From Helicobacter sp. (lineage in GTDB: Bacteria; Campylobacterota; Campylobacteria; Campylobacterales; Helicobacteraceae), in NCBI GenBank assembly GCA_022766795.1, contig JALEPE010000081.1:1-6341 (forward strand): a stretch of DNA of 6,341 bases, in the 5' to 3' direction. The notes under the pieces were generated by a model that searched no databases, was not told the origin of the DNA, and worked only from the letters and a program-made list of their open reading frames with translations. The translations under genes were made by a program, and so were the position numbers. Position 1 is the first letter of the stretch; each line of letters opens with the position of its first letter. Of this stretch, positions 1 through 6,177 are shown piece by piece.

Positions 1-569
1 TGCTTTAATTTTTCTGTGTTTTTGTGTAATTTTTCTTTTTGGTTTTTTGTGTTCTCTAAATCTTTTTTGAAATCATCTTTGAGTGCGGCAAGAAGCATTT
101 TAAAAAGGGATTGTGGAGATTTTCCACTATACAAAATAATACTTAGCATAAGCATCATAAGACTTAGCGTAAATACTCCAAGTGGCGCGATGATGGGCTT
201 TAATACATCATTAAAAGCAACACCTAAAATACCGGCTTTGTCAAAAAACACTCCTTGCAAAACAAGAAGGGCAAAGATTCCAATGATGATTCCAAGCGTT
301 TGTTCTAAGAAGCGTGGATTGTGGATATTGGGTAATTTTTGTGTCTTATAAATTCCAAAGGCTAGAGCAAAACTCCAAATATAGCCCATATAGCCTAGAA
401 GCCAAAATTGTACGCGGGGTAGGAATCGCAAAAAGCTAAAGGATTGTAACAATCCTAAAAGCGTTAAGATTCCAAGCATAATAAGCACGCAAAGGCTTAA
501 TGTTTTAGTGTCTTTTGGTGCATTAACAAAATTAAAAAAGTCTTTTGATAAAAATTTATTTTTTTTGAT
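1..569 (-). CDS. ftsK: DNA translocase FtsK, N-terminal membrane part (partial, runs off left edge)
   Basis: This is the N-terminal ~189 residues of a membrane protein that reads as FtsK, the septum-anchored DNA pump that clears and resolves the chromosome termini during division. Four hydrophobic segments are visible, at about residues 24-41, 56-74, 92-110 and 126-147. They are followed by a charged, Lys/Glu-rich stretch (164-189) like the FtsK linker. The RecA-like motor and gamma domains would lie beyond the left edge, so the family call rests on topology and layout rather than on the ATPase. Start: a Shine-Dalgarno AAAGGA (581-576) is followed 6 nt later by ATC (569), and there is no ATG, GTG or TTG there. 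The first canonical in-frame codons are GTG at 488 and ATG at 479, both without a ribosome site and both inside the first membrane segment. I give 569 as a provisional start. It lies 19 nt after the tRNA-Sec CCA on the same strand, so transcription through the tRNA is likely. An 8-A run sits at 566-559. Confidence 0.72.
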   Translation of the reverse strand, partial: MKKNKFLSKDFFNFVNAPKDTKTLSLCVLIMLGILTLLGLLQSFSFLRFLPRVQFWLLGYMGYIWSFALAFGIYKTQKLPNIHNPRFLEQTLGIIIGIFALLVLQGVFFDKAGILGVAFNDVLKPIIAPLGVFTLSLMMLMLSIILYSGKSPQSLFKMLLAALKDDFKKDLENTKNQKEKLHKNTEKLK

Positions 570-588
570 GATAAGTCCTTTAAAAAAT

Positions 589-688
589 TGGCGAGAGGGT
601 GAGAGAATCGAACTCCCCAGCAAATAGACACCTATCCGCTCAAATGGGTTTGAAGCCCACGATGCCCACCAGTGACATATACCCTCCG
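589..688 (-). tRNA. selC: tRNA-Sec (anticodon UCA), CCA encoded
   Basis: This is a selenocysteine tRNA, which reads UGA codons with SelB and a SECIS element. The anticodon loop CTTCAAA carries TCA at 653-651, on a 5-bp stem GTGGG/CCCAT. The long variable arm typical of tRNA-Sec is present: AGCGGATAG pairs with CTATTTGCT over 9 bp around a GTGT loop. The T-arm is GGGAG-TTCGATT-CTCTC and the D-stem is ATGTC/GGCAT. The 3' end is G (discriminator) followed by an encoded CCA (591-589). With the bacterial 8+5 acceptor/T-stem layout the 5' end falls at 688, which puts C688 opposite C593 where a G1-C72 pair is expected, so the 5' boundary is good to about 1-2 nt. It lies between the PHP gene and ftsK on the same strand. 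A weak -10-like TAAATT at 719-714 could serve it. No selenoprotein or sel gene is in the window. Confidence 0.93.
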
Positions 689-754
689 CAAACTTGTAAA
701 AAGAGAGATTGAGAATTTAGCGCAATTTTACTTAATTTTTATTGAGAAATTATG

Positions 755-1543
755 CTAAAATTCTACCATTTCTCGTTCTCTTTGCCGATAAAGCGCACAC
801 TTAGTATAGCCAACTTCTCTTGCAACTTGTTCTAATTCTTTGCGTTTAAAATTAATTTGTGGAATTGCGTGTGCGTCACTACCAAAGGTTATTGGAATCT
901 CTAGCGCATACGCCATTTGCAAAATTGTTTTGCTAGGATACTGCTCGCCTACTTCCTTGCGAAATCCTGCAGCATTAAGTTCTACGCACATATTAGCTTG
1001 TTTAACTGCTTTAAGCGCAGATTCTATTTCTTTTCTTAAGTCTTTTGTCGGATAATGCTTAAACACCTTTAGTAAATCCATATGCGCTAAAATATCAAAC
1101 TTCCCACTTTGCGCTAGCATTTCTGTGGCTTTAAAATACTCTACCCAGCATTCATTAATATCGCGTTTAGAATATTCCCGAATAAACTCGGGATTATCAA
1201 ACCCCCAATCGCCTAGAAAATGCACCGCCCCGATTCTATAATCTAGTGGAAGCGTAAAAAGATATTCGTCCATAAAAGGTGGCAAAAAGTCAATTTCTAG
1301 CGCACTTAGAATCTCAATTTCTCCGTGATACTTTTCTTTTAAACGCAATATCTCACCTAGATAAAAGGGCAATTCCTCAAAGCGCATTCGGTATTGCGCG
1401 TCAAAGCACATAGGATTATGGCAAGAGAATCCAAACACATCAATGCCTTTCTTAATGGCTTCTTTGATATATTCCTCCATACTGCCTGTTGCGTGATTGC
1501 AAAGGCTTGTGTGGTTGTGCAAATCAACTTTTAACTTATCCAT
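755..1543 (-). CDS. PHP-domain phosphoesterase, histidinol-phosphatase (HisJ) family
   Basis: A 262-residue soluble protein of the PHP (polymerase and histidinol phosphatase) superfamily, close to the usual HisJ length. HisJ enzymes are metal-dependent and hydrolyse L-histidinol phosphate to histidinol in histidine synthesis. The metal-site residues are all in place: DLHNHT (H9, H11) and H17, H42 in SCHNP, E83 in ALEID, H108 in GAVHF, H154 in ILAHMD, and D223/H225 in GSDAH. ELNAAGFRK (188-196) also fits the family. A catalytically competent enzyme is therefore likely. The substrate is less sure, because no other histidine gene is nearby and many Campylobacterota, as I recall, use a bifunctional HisB for this step, so another phosphate ester is possible. 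The start is ATG 1543 with a modest AGGGG ribosome site. The upstream hotdog gene ends 8 nt before it, so the two are very probably one operon. I see no clear terminator after the stop. Confidence 0.85.
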   Translation of the reverse strand: MDKLKVDLHNHTSLCNHATGSMEEYIKEAIKKGIDVFGFSCHNPMCFDAQYRMRFEELPFYLGEILRLKEKYHGEIEILSALEIDFLPPFMDEYLFTLPLDYRIGAVHFLGDWGFDNPEFIREYSKRDINECWVEYFKATEMLAQSGKFDILAHMDLLKVFKHYPTKDLRKEIESALKAVKQANMCVELNAAGFRKEVGEQYPSKTILQMAYALEIPITFGSDAHAIPQINFKRKELEQVAREVGYTKCALYRQREREMVEF

Positions 1544-1551
1544 TTAAGCCC

Positions 1552-2028
1552 CTAACTCATTTTCTTTTCCATTTCTCTTGTGATGTGCAAACTTAGCACG
1601 TGCTTATCAAACACGGCAACATAAAACATCGCATCAAAAATTTTAATATCTAACACGAAGCCCTCCACCTTGACTTCGCGCTTTTTCGTATCATCTTGCA
1701 ATGTTTCTGCGCTAAATAGCACGATGTTGCCAAGCTCAACAGGTGCTAGGAATTTCACATCTGCACCTATTACGATTCCATTTACGTCATTCACAGCTAA
1801 AAGCGCGCTATATGCAGCACTTGAAAATAAATAGCCCGAGTGGATTAAGCCTGTTTTATCTACAACCATTTTGCTTGTTACTTCTAGTATAACAGAGGCT
1901 TTGCCATACTTTTGCTCTTTAATAGTGCCATTAGCAGGATTAATCGCAAGGCACGCTTTTTGTAGCACCGCATCGTTATCGTTTTTATTTAAAAAGTCCT
2001 CTTCTTCCTCTACAAAGTCCTCATTCAT
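1552..2028 (-). CDS. Hotdog-fold protein, thioesterase/FapR-like
   Basis: A 158-residue cytoplasmic protein that reads as a single hotdog domain, the fold of acyl-CoA thioesterases and of acyl-CoA-sensing proteins such as FapR. The signature part is GLIHSGYLFSSAAYSALLAV (60-79), the turn plus central helix, followed by a strand with GADVKFLAPVELG (88-100), the usual strand pattern of these proteins. The first ~19 residues are a very acidic extension (EEEED at 7-11). The central helix has no Asp or Glu where many hotdog thioesterases carry their catalytic acid, so it may bind an acyl-CoA or acyl group rather than cleave one; the substrate is unknown. I recall a hotdog protein next to cmoB in H. 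pylori, and this may be its counterpart. The start is ATG 2028 with a strong AAGGAG ribosome site 5 nt upstream. It has its own extended -10 promoter and is first in an operon with the PHP gene. Confidence 0.75.
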   Translation of the reverse strand: MNEDFVEEEEDFLNKNDNDAVLQKACLAINPANGTIKEQKYGKASVILEVTSKMVVDKTGLIHSGYLFSSAAYSALLAVNDVNGIVIGADVKFLAPVELGNIVLFSAETLQDDTKKREVKVEGFVLDIKIFDAMFYVAVFDKHVLSLHITREMEKKMS

Positions 2029-2052
2029 TGCCTCTCCTTATAAAATTCGCAA

Positions 2053-2061
2053 ATTATAACA
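2053..2061 (-). promoter_or_regulatory. Extended -10 promoter of the hotdog-PHP operon
   Basis: Reading on the minus strand, TGT-TATAAT gives a perfect -10 hexamer (2058-2053) with the upstream TG of an extended -10. The main sigma factor of Helicobacter and Campylobacter relies on this element in place of a conserved -35. The predicted transcript start near 2046 would leave a leader of about 18 nt that includes the AAGGAG ribosome site before ATG 2028. Confidence 0.65.
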
Positions 2062-2128
2062 TAACCGCAAAACTCTTAATGTGGAATCTCTCATAAAACT
2101 TACTGGGTGGTTAATGTAGGTAGGAAGT

Positions 2129-2204
2129 TGGCGACCCTTGAAAGATTTGAACTTCCGTTTATGCCGTGAAAGAGCATTATCCTTGGCCACTAGATGAAAG
2201 GGTC
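2129..2204 (-). tRNA. tRNA-Glu (anticodon UUC), CCA encoded
   Basis: A standard 76-nt cloverleaf. The acceptor stem GACCCTT/AAGGGTC is fully paired, with discriminator G at 2132 and CCA at 2131-2129. The anticodon loop CTTTCAC holds TTC at 2170-2168 on an ATGCT/GGCAT stem with one G-T wobble. The T-loop is TTCAAAT. The overall pattern (CATCTAGTGGCC in the D-arm, TTTCACGGC after the anticodon) matches bacterial tRNA-Glu. It stands alone on the minus strand, back to back with ansB and upstream of the hotdog gene. I see no clear terminator between them. Confidence 0.95.
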
Positions 2205-2218
2205 AATAACAAAGCGGA

Positions 2219-2227
2219 ATTCTAGCA
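2219..2227 (-). promoter_or_regulatory. Extended -10 promoter of tRNA-Glu
   Basis: On the minus strand TGC-TAGAAT (hexamer 2224-2219) is an extended -10. Its predicted start near 2211 is only a few nucleotides before the mature 5' end of tRNA-Glu (2204), as usual for a tRNA gene. The T/A-rich stretch upstream (2228-2275) fits the sigma70 promoters of this group and is shared with the divergent ansB promoter. Confidence 0.6.
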
Positions 2228-2284
2228 GATTTTTACTAGTTTTTACTTAAAAATGATAAAAGATTTATATTAACGAGAAAATTG

Positions 2285-2290
2285 TATAAT
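2285..2290 (+). promoter_or_regulatory. -10 box of ansB promoter
   Basis: A perfect TATAAT preceded by TTG, about 45 nt upstream of the ansB ATG at 2336. Transcription would start near 2297, leaving a leader of about 40 nt. The hexamer overlaps the only longer in-frame start candidate (TTG 2282), which argues that ansB does not begin there. It lies back to back with the tRNA-Glu promoter, about 60 nt away. Confidence 0.6.
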
Positions 2291-2335
2291 CACAAGATTC
2301 CAAGTTTTGGAAATATATTTTTTAAAGGAAATTGT

Positions 2336-3379
2336 ATGAAGAAAGTTTTACTTTGTATAATTGCTTTGTTTGTAGGAGCGAGTATGGCTTATGCGAAGCC
2401 TAAGATTGCGATTCTAGCTACAGGTGGAACAATCGCTGGTTCTATTGATAGTGCGGTTTCTACAACAGGATATACAGCAGGTGTCGTGGGTGTAGATGTG
2501 CTAATCCAAGCAGTGCCACAAATTAAAGATTTAGCGGATATTTCTGGCATGCAGATTGCAAATATTGATAGTTCCAATATGACAGATGCGATTCAACTAA
2601 CTTTAGCAAAAGAGATTAATAAGCTTTTTGCAAGCGGGATTGATGGTGTAGTGATTACGCACGGGACAGACACAATGGAAGAAACTGCGTATTTCTTGAA
2701 TTTAACCATTAAGAGCGATAAGCCTGTTGTATTAGTAGGCGCAATGCGTCCAAGCACTGCAATGAGCGCAGATGGTCCTAAGAATCTCTATAATGCAGTG
2801 GCATTGGCGGTAGATAAAAATGCTAAAAACAAAGGTGTTATGGTGGCGATGAATGATAAAATCCAAAGCGCACGTGGTGTTGTCAAAACACATAGTTTAA
2901 ATGTTGATGCTTTCTCGTCCCCGGATTTTGGTGATATGGGCTATATCGTAGATGGTAAGGCATTTTTCTATAATAATGTTACCAAAGAACACACCAAAAA
3001 ATCACCTTTTGATGTGAGCAAATTAACTGCACTTCCAAAGGTTGATATTCTCTATACTTATTCCAATGACGGAAGTGCAGCTGCCGCTAAGGCTTTTGTT
3101 GCAGAGGGCGCAAAAGGCTTGGTTGTCGCAGGGAGTGGTGCGGGCGGTATCCACGAAAACCAAAAAGCGATTTTACAGGAGCTTTTAAAGCAGGGTGTAA
3201 ATGTGGCAGTTAGCTCAAGAGTTGTTGCTGGACGTGTAGCTGTGGGTGATGCGGATAAGAATCTTGGATTTATCAGTGCAGAGGATTTAAATCCACAAAA
3301 AGCTAGAATCCTTTTAGCTCTAGCTCTAACTAAAACAAGCGACCCAAAAGCAATTCAAGAGTATTTCTTAAAATACTAA
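2336..3379 (+). CDS. ansB: Periplasmic L-asparaginase, type II
   Basis: A 347-residue type II L-asparaginase that hydrolyses periplasmic asparagine to aspartate and ammonia, feeding the amino-acid metabolism of these bacteria. A Sec signal peptide is clear: MKK, a hydrophobic core, then AYA with cleavage before K21. Both catalytic signatures are present: ATGGTIAG with nucleophile T32, and HGTDTMEETAYF with T111/D112. Y46 and K184 (VVKTH) complete the two threonine sites, using the E. coli AnsB alignment. The C-terminus (NPQKARILLALALTKT) is typical. Two pocket positions differ: the usual GSQDM is DSSNM (78-82), and the Glu contributed across the dimer (E. coli E283) appears as Asp in VGDAD. 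The start is ATG 2336, with AAAGGA 6 nt upstream; a TTG 54 nt earlier would put the signal peptide inside the protein and overlap the promoter. A terminator follows, so it is a single-gene unit. Confidence 0.93.
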   Translation: MKKVLLCIIALFVGASMAYAKPKIAILATGGTIAGSIDSAVSTTGYTAGVVGVDVLIQAVPQIKDLADISGMQIANIDSSNMTDAIQLTLAKEINKLFASGIDGVVITHGTDTMEETAYFLNLTIKSDKPVVLVGAMRPSTAMSADGPKNLYNAVALAVDKNAKNKGVMVAMNDKIQSARGVVKTHSLNVDAFSSPDFGDMGYIVDGKAFFYNNVTKEHTKKSPFDVSKLTALPKVDILYTYSNDGSAAAAKAFVAEGAKGLVVAGSGAGGIHENQKAILQELLKQGVNVAVSSRVVAGRVAVGDADKNLGFISAEDLNPQKARILLALALTKTSDPKAIQEYFLKY

Positions 3380-3388
3380 AATGACTTT

Positions 3389-3431
3389 GGAATCTTTAAG
3401 GCTTTTTGCCTTAGGATTCCGCCACTTTTTT
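3389..3431 (+). terminator. Rho-independent terminator after ansB
   Basis: A hairpin starts 9 nt after the ansB stop. The outer stem is GGAATC/GATTCC and the inner stem TAAGGC/GCCTTA, with a small internal asymmetry and a T5 loop (3389-3420). A run of six T follows at 3426-3431, after a 5-nt spacer. The spacer makes it less than ideal, but stem strength and position fit a terminator separating ansB from mraY. Confidence 0.65.
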
Positions 3432-3462
3432 CTACAACGTTAATTTTTAAAGTTAATTTAGA

Positions 3463-3468
3463 TAGAAT
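3463..3468 (+). promoter_or_regulatory. Putative -10 box of mraY-murD promoter
   Basis: TAGAAT lies 39 nt upstream of the mraY ATG, in an AT-rich stretch after the ansB terminator, giving a start near 3475. Just upstream GTTAATTT occurs twice, at 3439-3446 and 3452-3459, 13 nt apart. This could be AT-rich promoter periodicity or a binding site; nothing shows which. Confidence 0.4.
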
Positions 3469-3507
3469 CGCGCCTAGTTTTTAAAAAATCTAATTGTAAG
3501 TGTGCTT

Positions 3508-4566
3508 ATGCTGTATTATTTGTATGAATTTTTAAATATTAATATTTTTCAATATGTTACCGTGCGTTCAGCCATTGCCTTTTTTATGGCATTTTTATTA
3601 AATATTTTTTTAATGCCTCATTACATTCTATGGGCGCGTAAGAAACAAGCAAGTCAGCCCATTTCAGAATTTGCCCCCAAAAACCACCAACAAAAAGTCA
3701 ATACGCCCACAATGGGCGGAATCGTATTTGTTGGCACCACCCTGCTTGCGACTTTGTTTTGCGCGAAATTAACGCACACTTATGTGTTGCTTGGGATTCT
3801 CACTTTGCTTTGTTTTGCCCTGCTTGGCGTGAGTGATGATTATTCTAAAATTATGCAATGTAAAAATGCTGGAATGCGCGCAAAAACAAAGTTTTTATTG
3901 CAGATTCTTATTAGCCTTATTTTGTCCTCTGGGCTGTATTTTGCGGGATTAAACACGGAATTTTATCTACCATTTTTAAAAAATGCGATGTTTGATTGGA
4001 ATCTCTTTAGTATCTTGTTTTGGGCACTTGTTTTTGTTGCAACAAGCAATGCAGTGAATCTCACCGATGGCTTAGATGGATTGGTTGCGATTCCCTCTAT
4101 TTATGCGCTGACTTCCTTAAGCGTGTTTGTCTATGTCGCGGGACACTCGGGCTTAAGCTCTTATTTGCTTTATCCTAAAGTGCTAGATAGTGGGGAGCTT
4201 GTGATTCTCTCTGCCGCGCTCATTGGTGCGCTAATTGGCTTTTTGTGGTATAACTGCCACCCCGCGCAAGTTTTTATGGGAGATAGCGGAAGCTTAAGCC
4301 TTGGCGGGTTTATCGCGTATATGGCGATTGTTTCTAAAAATGAGATTCTACTTTTTTTAATCGGCTTTATCTTTGTTGTGGAGGCATTGTCTGTAATTTT
4401 GCAAATTGGAAGCTACAAGACGCGCGGCAAAAAGATTTTTTTAATGGCACCCTTGCACCACCATTTTGAGGAAAAAGGCTTGAGTGAAAGTAAAATCATC
4501 GTGCGATTCTGGATTGTAGCGTTAATGAGCAATCTCATCGCGCTTCTTACATTAAAACTTCGCTAA
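3508..4566 (+). CDS. mraY: Phospho-N-acetylmuramoyl-pentapeptide-transferase (lipid I synthase)
   Basis: A 352-residue polytopic inner-membrane enzyme that moves phospho-MurNAc-pentapeptide from UDP onto undecaprenyl phosphate to make lipid I, the first membrane step of peptidoglycan synthesis. About ten hydrophobic segments are readable. Family motifs in order: TPTMGG (66-71), the Mg-binding/catalytic pair D110-D111 in SDDY, NAVNLTDGLDGL with D187 and D190, GDSGS with D259, and the APLHHHFE triad H317-H319 near the C-terminus. Length and sequence closely match what I recall of H. pylori MraY (353 aa). Start: ATG 3508 gives the family N-terminus (MLYYLYEFLNIN) and a weak TAAG ribosome site at 7 nt; a GTG at 3502 adds only two residues and sits too close to that site. 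murD starts 9 nt after the stop, so the two genes are co-transcribed and encode successive users of the same UDP-MurNAc precursor pool. Confidence 0.96.
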   Translation: MLYYLYEFLNINIFQYVTVRSAIAFFMAFLLNIFLMPHYILWARKKQASQPISEFAPKNHQQKVNTPTMGGIVFVGTTLLATLFCAKLTHTYVLLGILTLLCFALLGVSDDYSKIMQCKNAGMRAKTKFLLQILISLILSSGLYFAGLNTEFYLPFLKNAMFDWNLFSILFWALVFVATSNAVNLTDGLDGLVAIPSIYALTSLSVFVYVAGHSGLSSYLLYPKVLDSGELVILSAALIGALIGFLWYNCHPAQVFMGDSGSLSLGGFIAYMAIVSKNEILLFLIGFIFVVEALSVILQIGSYKTRGKKIFLMAPLHHHFEEKGLSESKIIVRFWIVALMSNLIALLTLKLR

Positions 4567-4575
4567 AGGACTGCT

Positions 4576-5832
4576 ATGTTAATACTCTTAGGATTTGGCG
4601 GGACAAATCGCGCGATTGCGGAATCTTTTGCCCCTTGCATTGTGCTAGATGATAGTTTCACAGAAAAAAGTCAAGATGATTTAGGCAATCTTTTGCTTCC
4701 AAGCAAAAATCTAAGCGAAGTCTTGGCACAGAATCCCGAAGCCTCCATTGTTACAAGTCCCGGGATTCCGCCTAAGAATGCGATGATTACAACCGCACTA
4801 GAGTTTATCGCCACACACCCTCAAGCAAAGCTTTGCAGTGAATATGATTTTTTTGCAACCACACTTTCTAAAATGCCGCCTTCTGTGTGGATTAGTGGCA
4901 CAAATGGCAAGACTACAACCACGCAAATGCTCACGCATTTATTGGAATCCTATGGCGCACAAAGCGGCGGCAATATCGGCACACCCTTAGCGAAGCTAAA
5001 TCCCGATGCGCCTTTTTGGATCTTGGAGACTAGCTCCTTTACTCTGCATTATACACAAGTCGCAAAGCCGATTCTCTATTTGCTTTTACCGCTCTCGCAA
5101 GACCATATTAGTTGGCACGGAAGTTATGAAAACTATATTGCAGACAAGCTAAAGCCCATTCTCCTTTTGCGCGAGAAAGAAATAGCGATTCTGCCTAAGA
5201 ATTTGGAATCACACCCTTTGTGCAAACAATCTCTTGCAAATTGCATTTTTTATCAAAATTCACAGGATTTAGCGGATATTTTTCACCTTAATTTAAGTGC
5301 GATTGCCTTTAAAGAACCTTTTTTACTAGACGCCACTCTTGCCCTTAGCGCGTGTGAGATTCTATTTTCTATTCAAGATTACGCACTTTTAAATACCTTT
5401 AAAATCGGTGCGCACAAAATGGAGGAATTTCACGATAAAGATGGTAACTTGTGGGTAGATGATAGCAAGGGAACGAATATTGATGCGACAATGGAGGCAA
5501 TTAAATGCTACAAGGATAAAAAGATTCTGCTTGTGCTAGGTGGCGATGATAAGGGAGCGGATTTGACTCCGCTTTTTGACTTGATTGCGCAATGTAATGT
5601 GGAGATTTTTGCCATTGGGAGCAATACCGATAAGCTCTGCACTCTTGCAAAAGAAACAAAAACCCCACATTGTGCGTGTTATACGCTAGAAAATGCTGTT
5701 GCAAAGATGAAAGATTCCTTTCGCACACAAACCAATGCAATCGCCTTGCTTTCTCCTGCTGCGGCGAGTTTAGACCAATTTAGCTCCTATAAGGAAAGGG
5801 GTGAGAAGTTTAAGGCTTACGCGCTGCAATGA
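4576..5832 (+). CDS. murD: UDP-N-acetylmuramoyl-L-alanine--D-glutamate ligase
   Basis: A 418-residue cytoplasmic ATP-dependent Mur ligase that adds D-glutamate to UDP-MurNAc-L-alanine. The N-terminal nucleotide-sugar domain (about 1-100) begins with a glycine-rich turn (GFGGTN, 6-11). The central ATPase domain has the P-loop GTNGKTTTT (108-116), ETSS (151-154), DHISWHG (176-182) and K191 in DKLKP, the expected carbamylated lysine. The junction carries H280 (HKMEE) and VDDSKGTN (294-301). The C-terminal domain has SPAAASLDQFSSYKERG (393-409), the D-Glu/ATP region. Length is slightly below the E. coli enzyme (about 437), with no motif missing. The start ATG has AAAGGA 5 nt upstream, just after the mraY stop. 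Its last codons and TGA stop lie in a GCAATGAC motif repeated twice further downstream, so the extreme C-terminus may have been set by a repeat insertion. Confidence 0.96.
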   Translation: MLILLGFGGTNRAIAESFAPCIVLDDSFTEKSQDDLGNLLLPSKNLSEVLAQNPEASIVTSPGIPPKNAMITTALEFIATHPQAKLCSEYDFFATTLSKMPPSVWISGTNGKTTTTQMLTHLLESYGAQSGGNIGTPLAKLNPDAPFWILETSSFTLHYTQVAKPILYLLLPLSQDHISWHGSYENYIADKLKPILLLREKEIAILPKNLESHPLCKQSLANCIFYQNSQDLADIFHLNLSAIAFKEPFLLDATLALSACEILFSIQDYALLNTFKIGAHKMEEFHDKDGNLWVDDSKGTNIDATMEAIKCYKDKKILLVLGGDDKGADLTPLFDLIAQCNVEIFAIGSNTDKLCTLAKETKTPHCACYTLENAVAKMKDSFRTQTNAIALLSPAAASLDQFSSYKERGEKFKAYALQ

Positions 5833-5873
5833 CTGCGCGGGATTTGTCCTAGCGAGATCCTGCAAGGAATCGT

Positions 5874-5899
5874 GGTGTGCGTTGCGTTAGCAACTCACC
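5874..5899 (+). other. Stem-loop downstream of murD
   Basis: GGTG-TGC-GTTGC-GTTA-GCAAC-T-CACC can fold into a 5-bp inner stem with a 4-nt loop and a 4-bp outer stem. It lies 41 nt after the murD stop. No T-run follows, so it is not a standard terminator; it may protect the mRNA 3' end or be part of a repeat copy. Confidence 0.35.
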
Positions 5900-5943
5900 C
5901 GCTTTAGGGCAAAAACCCATAATCACATAAAACAAACTTTACA

Positions 5944-6078
5944 ATGGAATCTTAAAGCAGTGCAATATTATTGCTTATTCTCTCATTGCGTTCGCTCCTC
6001 GCAATGACGTAGTAGTTAGCCGAAGCAATCCATAATTATGCAAGAAGCAAATCAATCTATGGAATCTTAAAGAAGTGC
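5944..6078 (+). repeat. 20-nt direct repeat pair (two copies, 115 nt apart)
   Basis: Copies at 5944-5963 and 6059-6078 share ATGGAATCTTAAAG and AGTGC, differing at one base (C/A). The flanks after them are also loosely alike (both end in TTATT about 16 nt later). With the pair at 6023/6127 this suggests an old tandem duplication of about 105-115 nt. Confidence 0.7.
5983..6007 (+). repeat. Perfect 8-bp inverted repeat TCATTGCG/CGCAATGA
   Basis: TCATTGCG (5983-5990) and CGCAATGA (6000-6007) surround a 9-nt centre, TTCGCTCCT. This is a complete small palindrome of the GTCATTGCGAGGAGCG type. Confidence 0.75.
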
Positions 6079-6144
6079 GTTATTTTGGATTATTTGTATT
6101 TGTAGGGGCGTAAATAGTAAAAATATAAGCAATCCAAAATTATG
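6023..6144 (+). repeat. 18-nt direct repeat pair (two copies, 104 nt apart)
   Basis: AAGCAATCCA followed by TAATTATG (6023-6040) or AAATTATG (6127-6144); one mismatch. In the second copy AATCCA (6131-6136) also pairs with TGGATT (6143-6148). Confidence 0.7.
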
Positions 6145-6147
6145 GAT

Positions 6148-6177
6148 TTGCCACAGCCTTTTGCAAAGGCTTCGCAA
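6148..6177 (+). repeat. Palindromic repeat with 7-bp stem
   Basis: AGCCTTT (6155-6161), loop TGC, AAAGGCT (6165-6171), enclosed by TTGC (6148-6151) and GCAA (6174-6177). It ends with the third GCAATGAC motif, about 20 nt before recognisable cmoB sequence begins. AAAGG (6165-6169) could by chance act as a ribosome site for ATG 6177. Confidence 0.65.

Noticed and set aside
16..351. 111-codon plus-strand open frame at the left edge
   Set aside because: It lies opposite the FtsK N-terminal frame, whose four membrane segments and charged linker are coherent; the plus-strand product resembles no family I know.
570..640. Extending ftsK upstream to an in-frame TTG inside the tRNA-Sec gene
   Set aside because: The frame stays open, but the start would be within the folded tRNA, with no ribosome site and no FtsK-like residues.
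2282..2335. 18-codon N-terminal extension of AnsB from TTG 2282
   Set aside because: It overlaps the TATAAT box, has no ribosome site and would bury the signal peptide that starts at ATG 2336.
3502..3507. GTG 3502 as the mraY start
   Set aside because: The TAAG ribosome site is 1 nt away, and ATG 3508 gives the family's usual N-terminus.
5501..5740. 79-codon minus-strand open frame inside murD
   Set aside because: It is a shadow of the conserved C-terminal domain of MurD.
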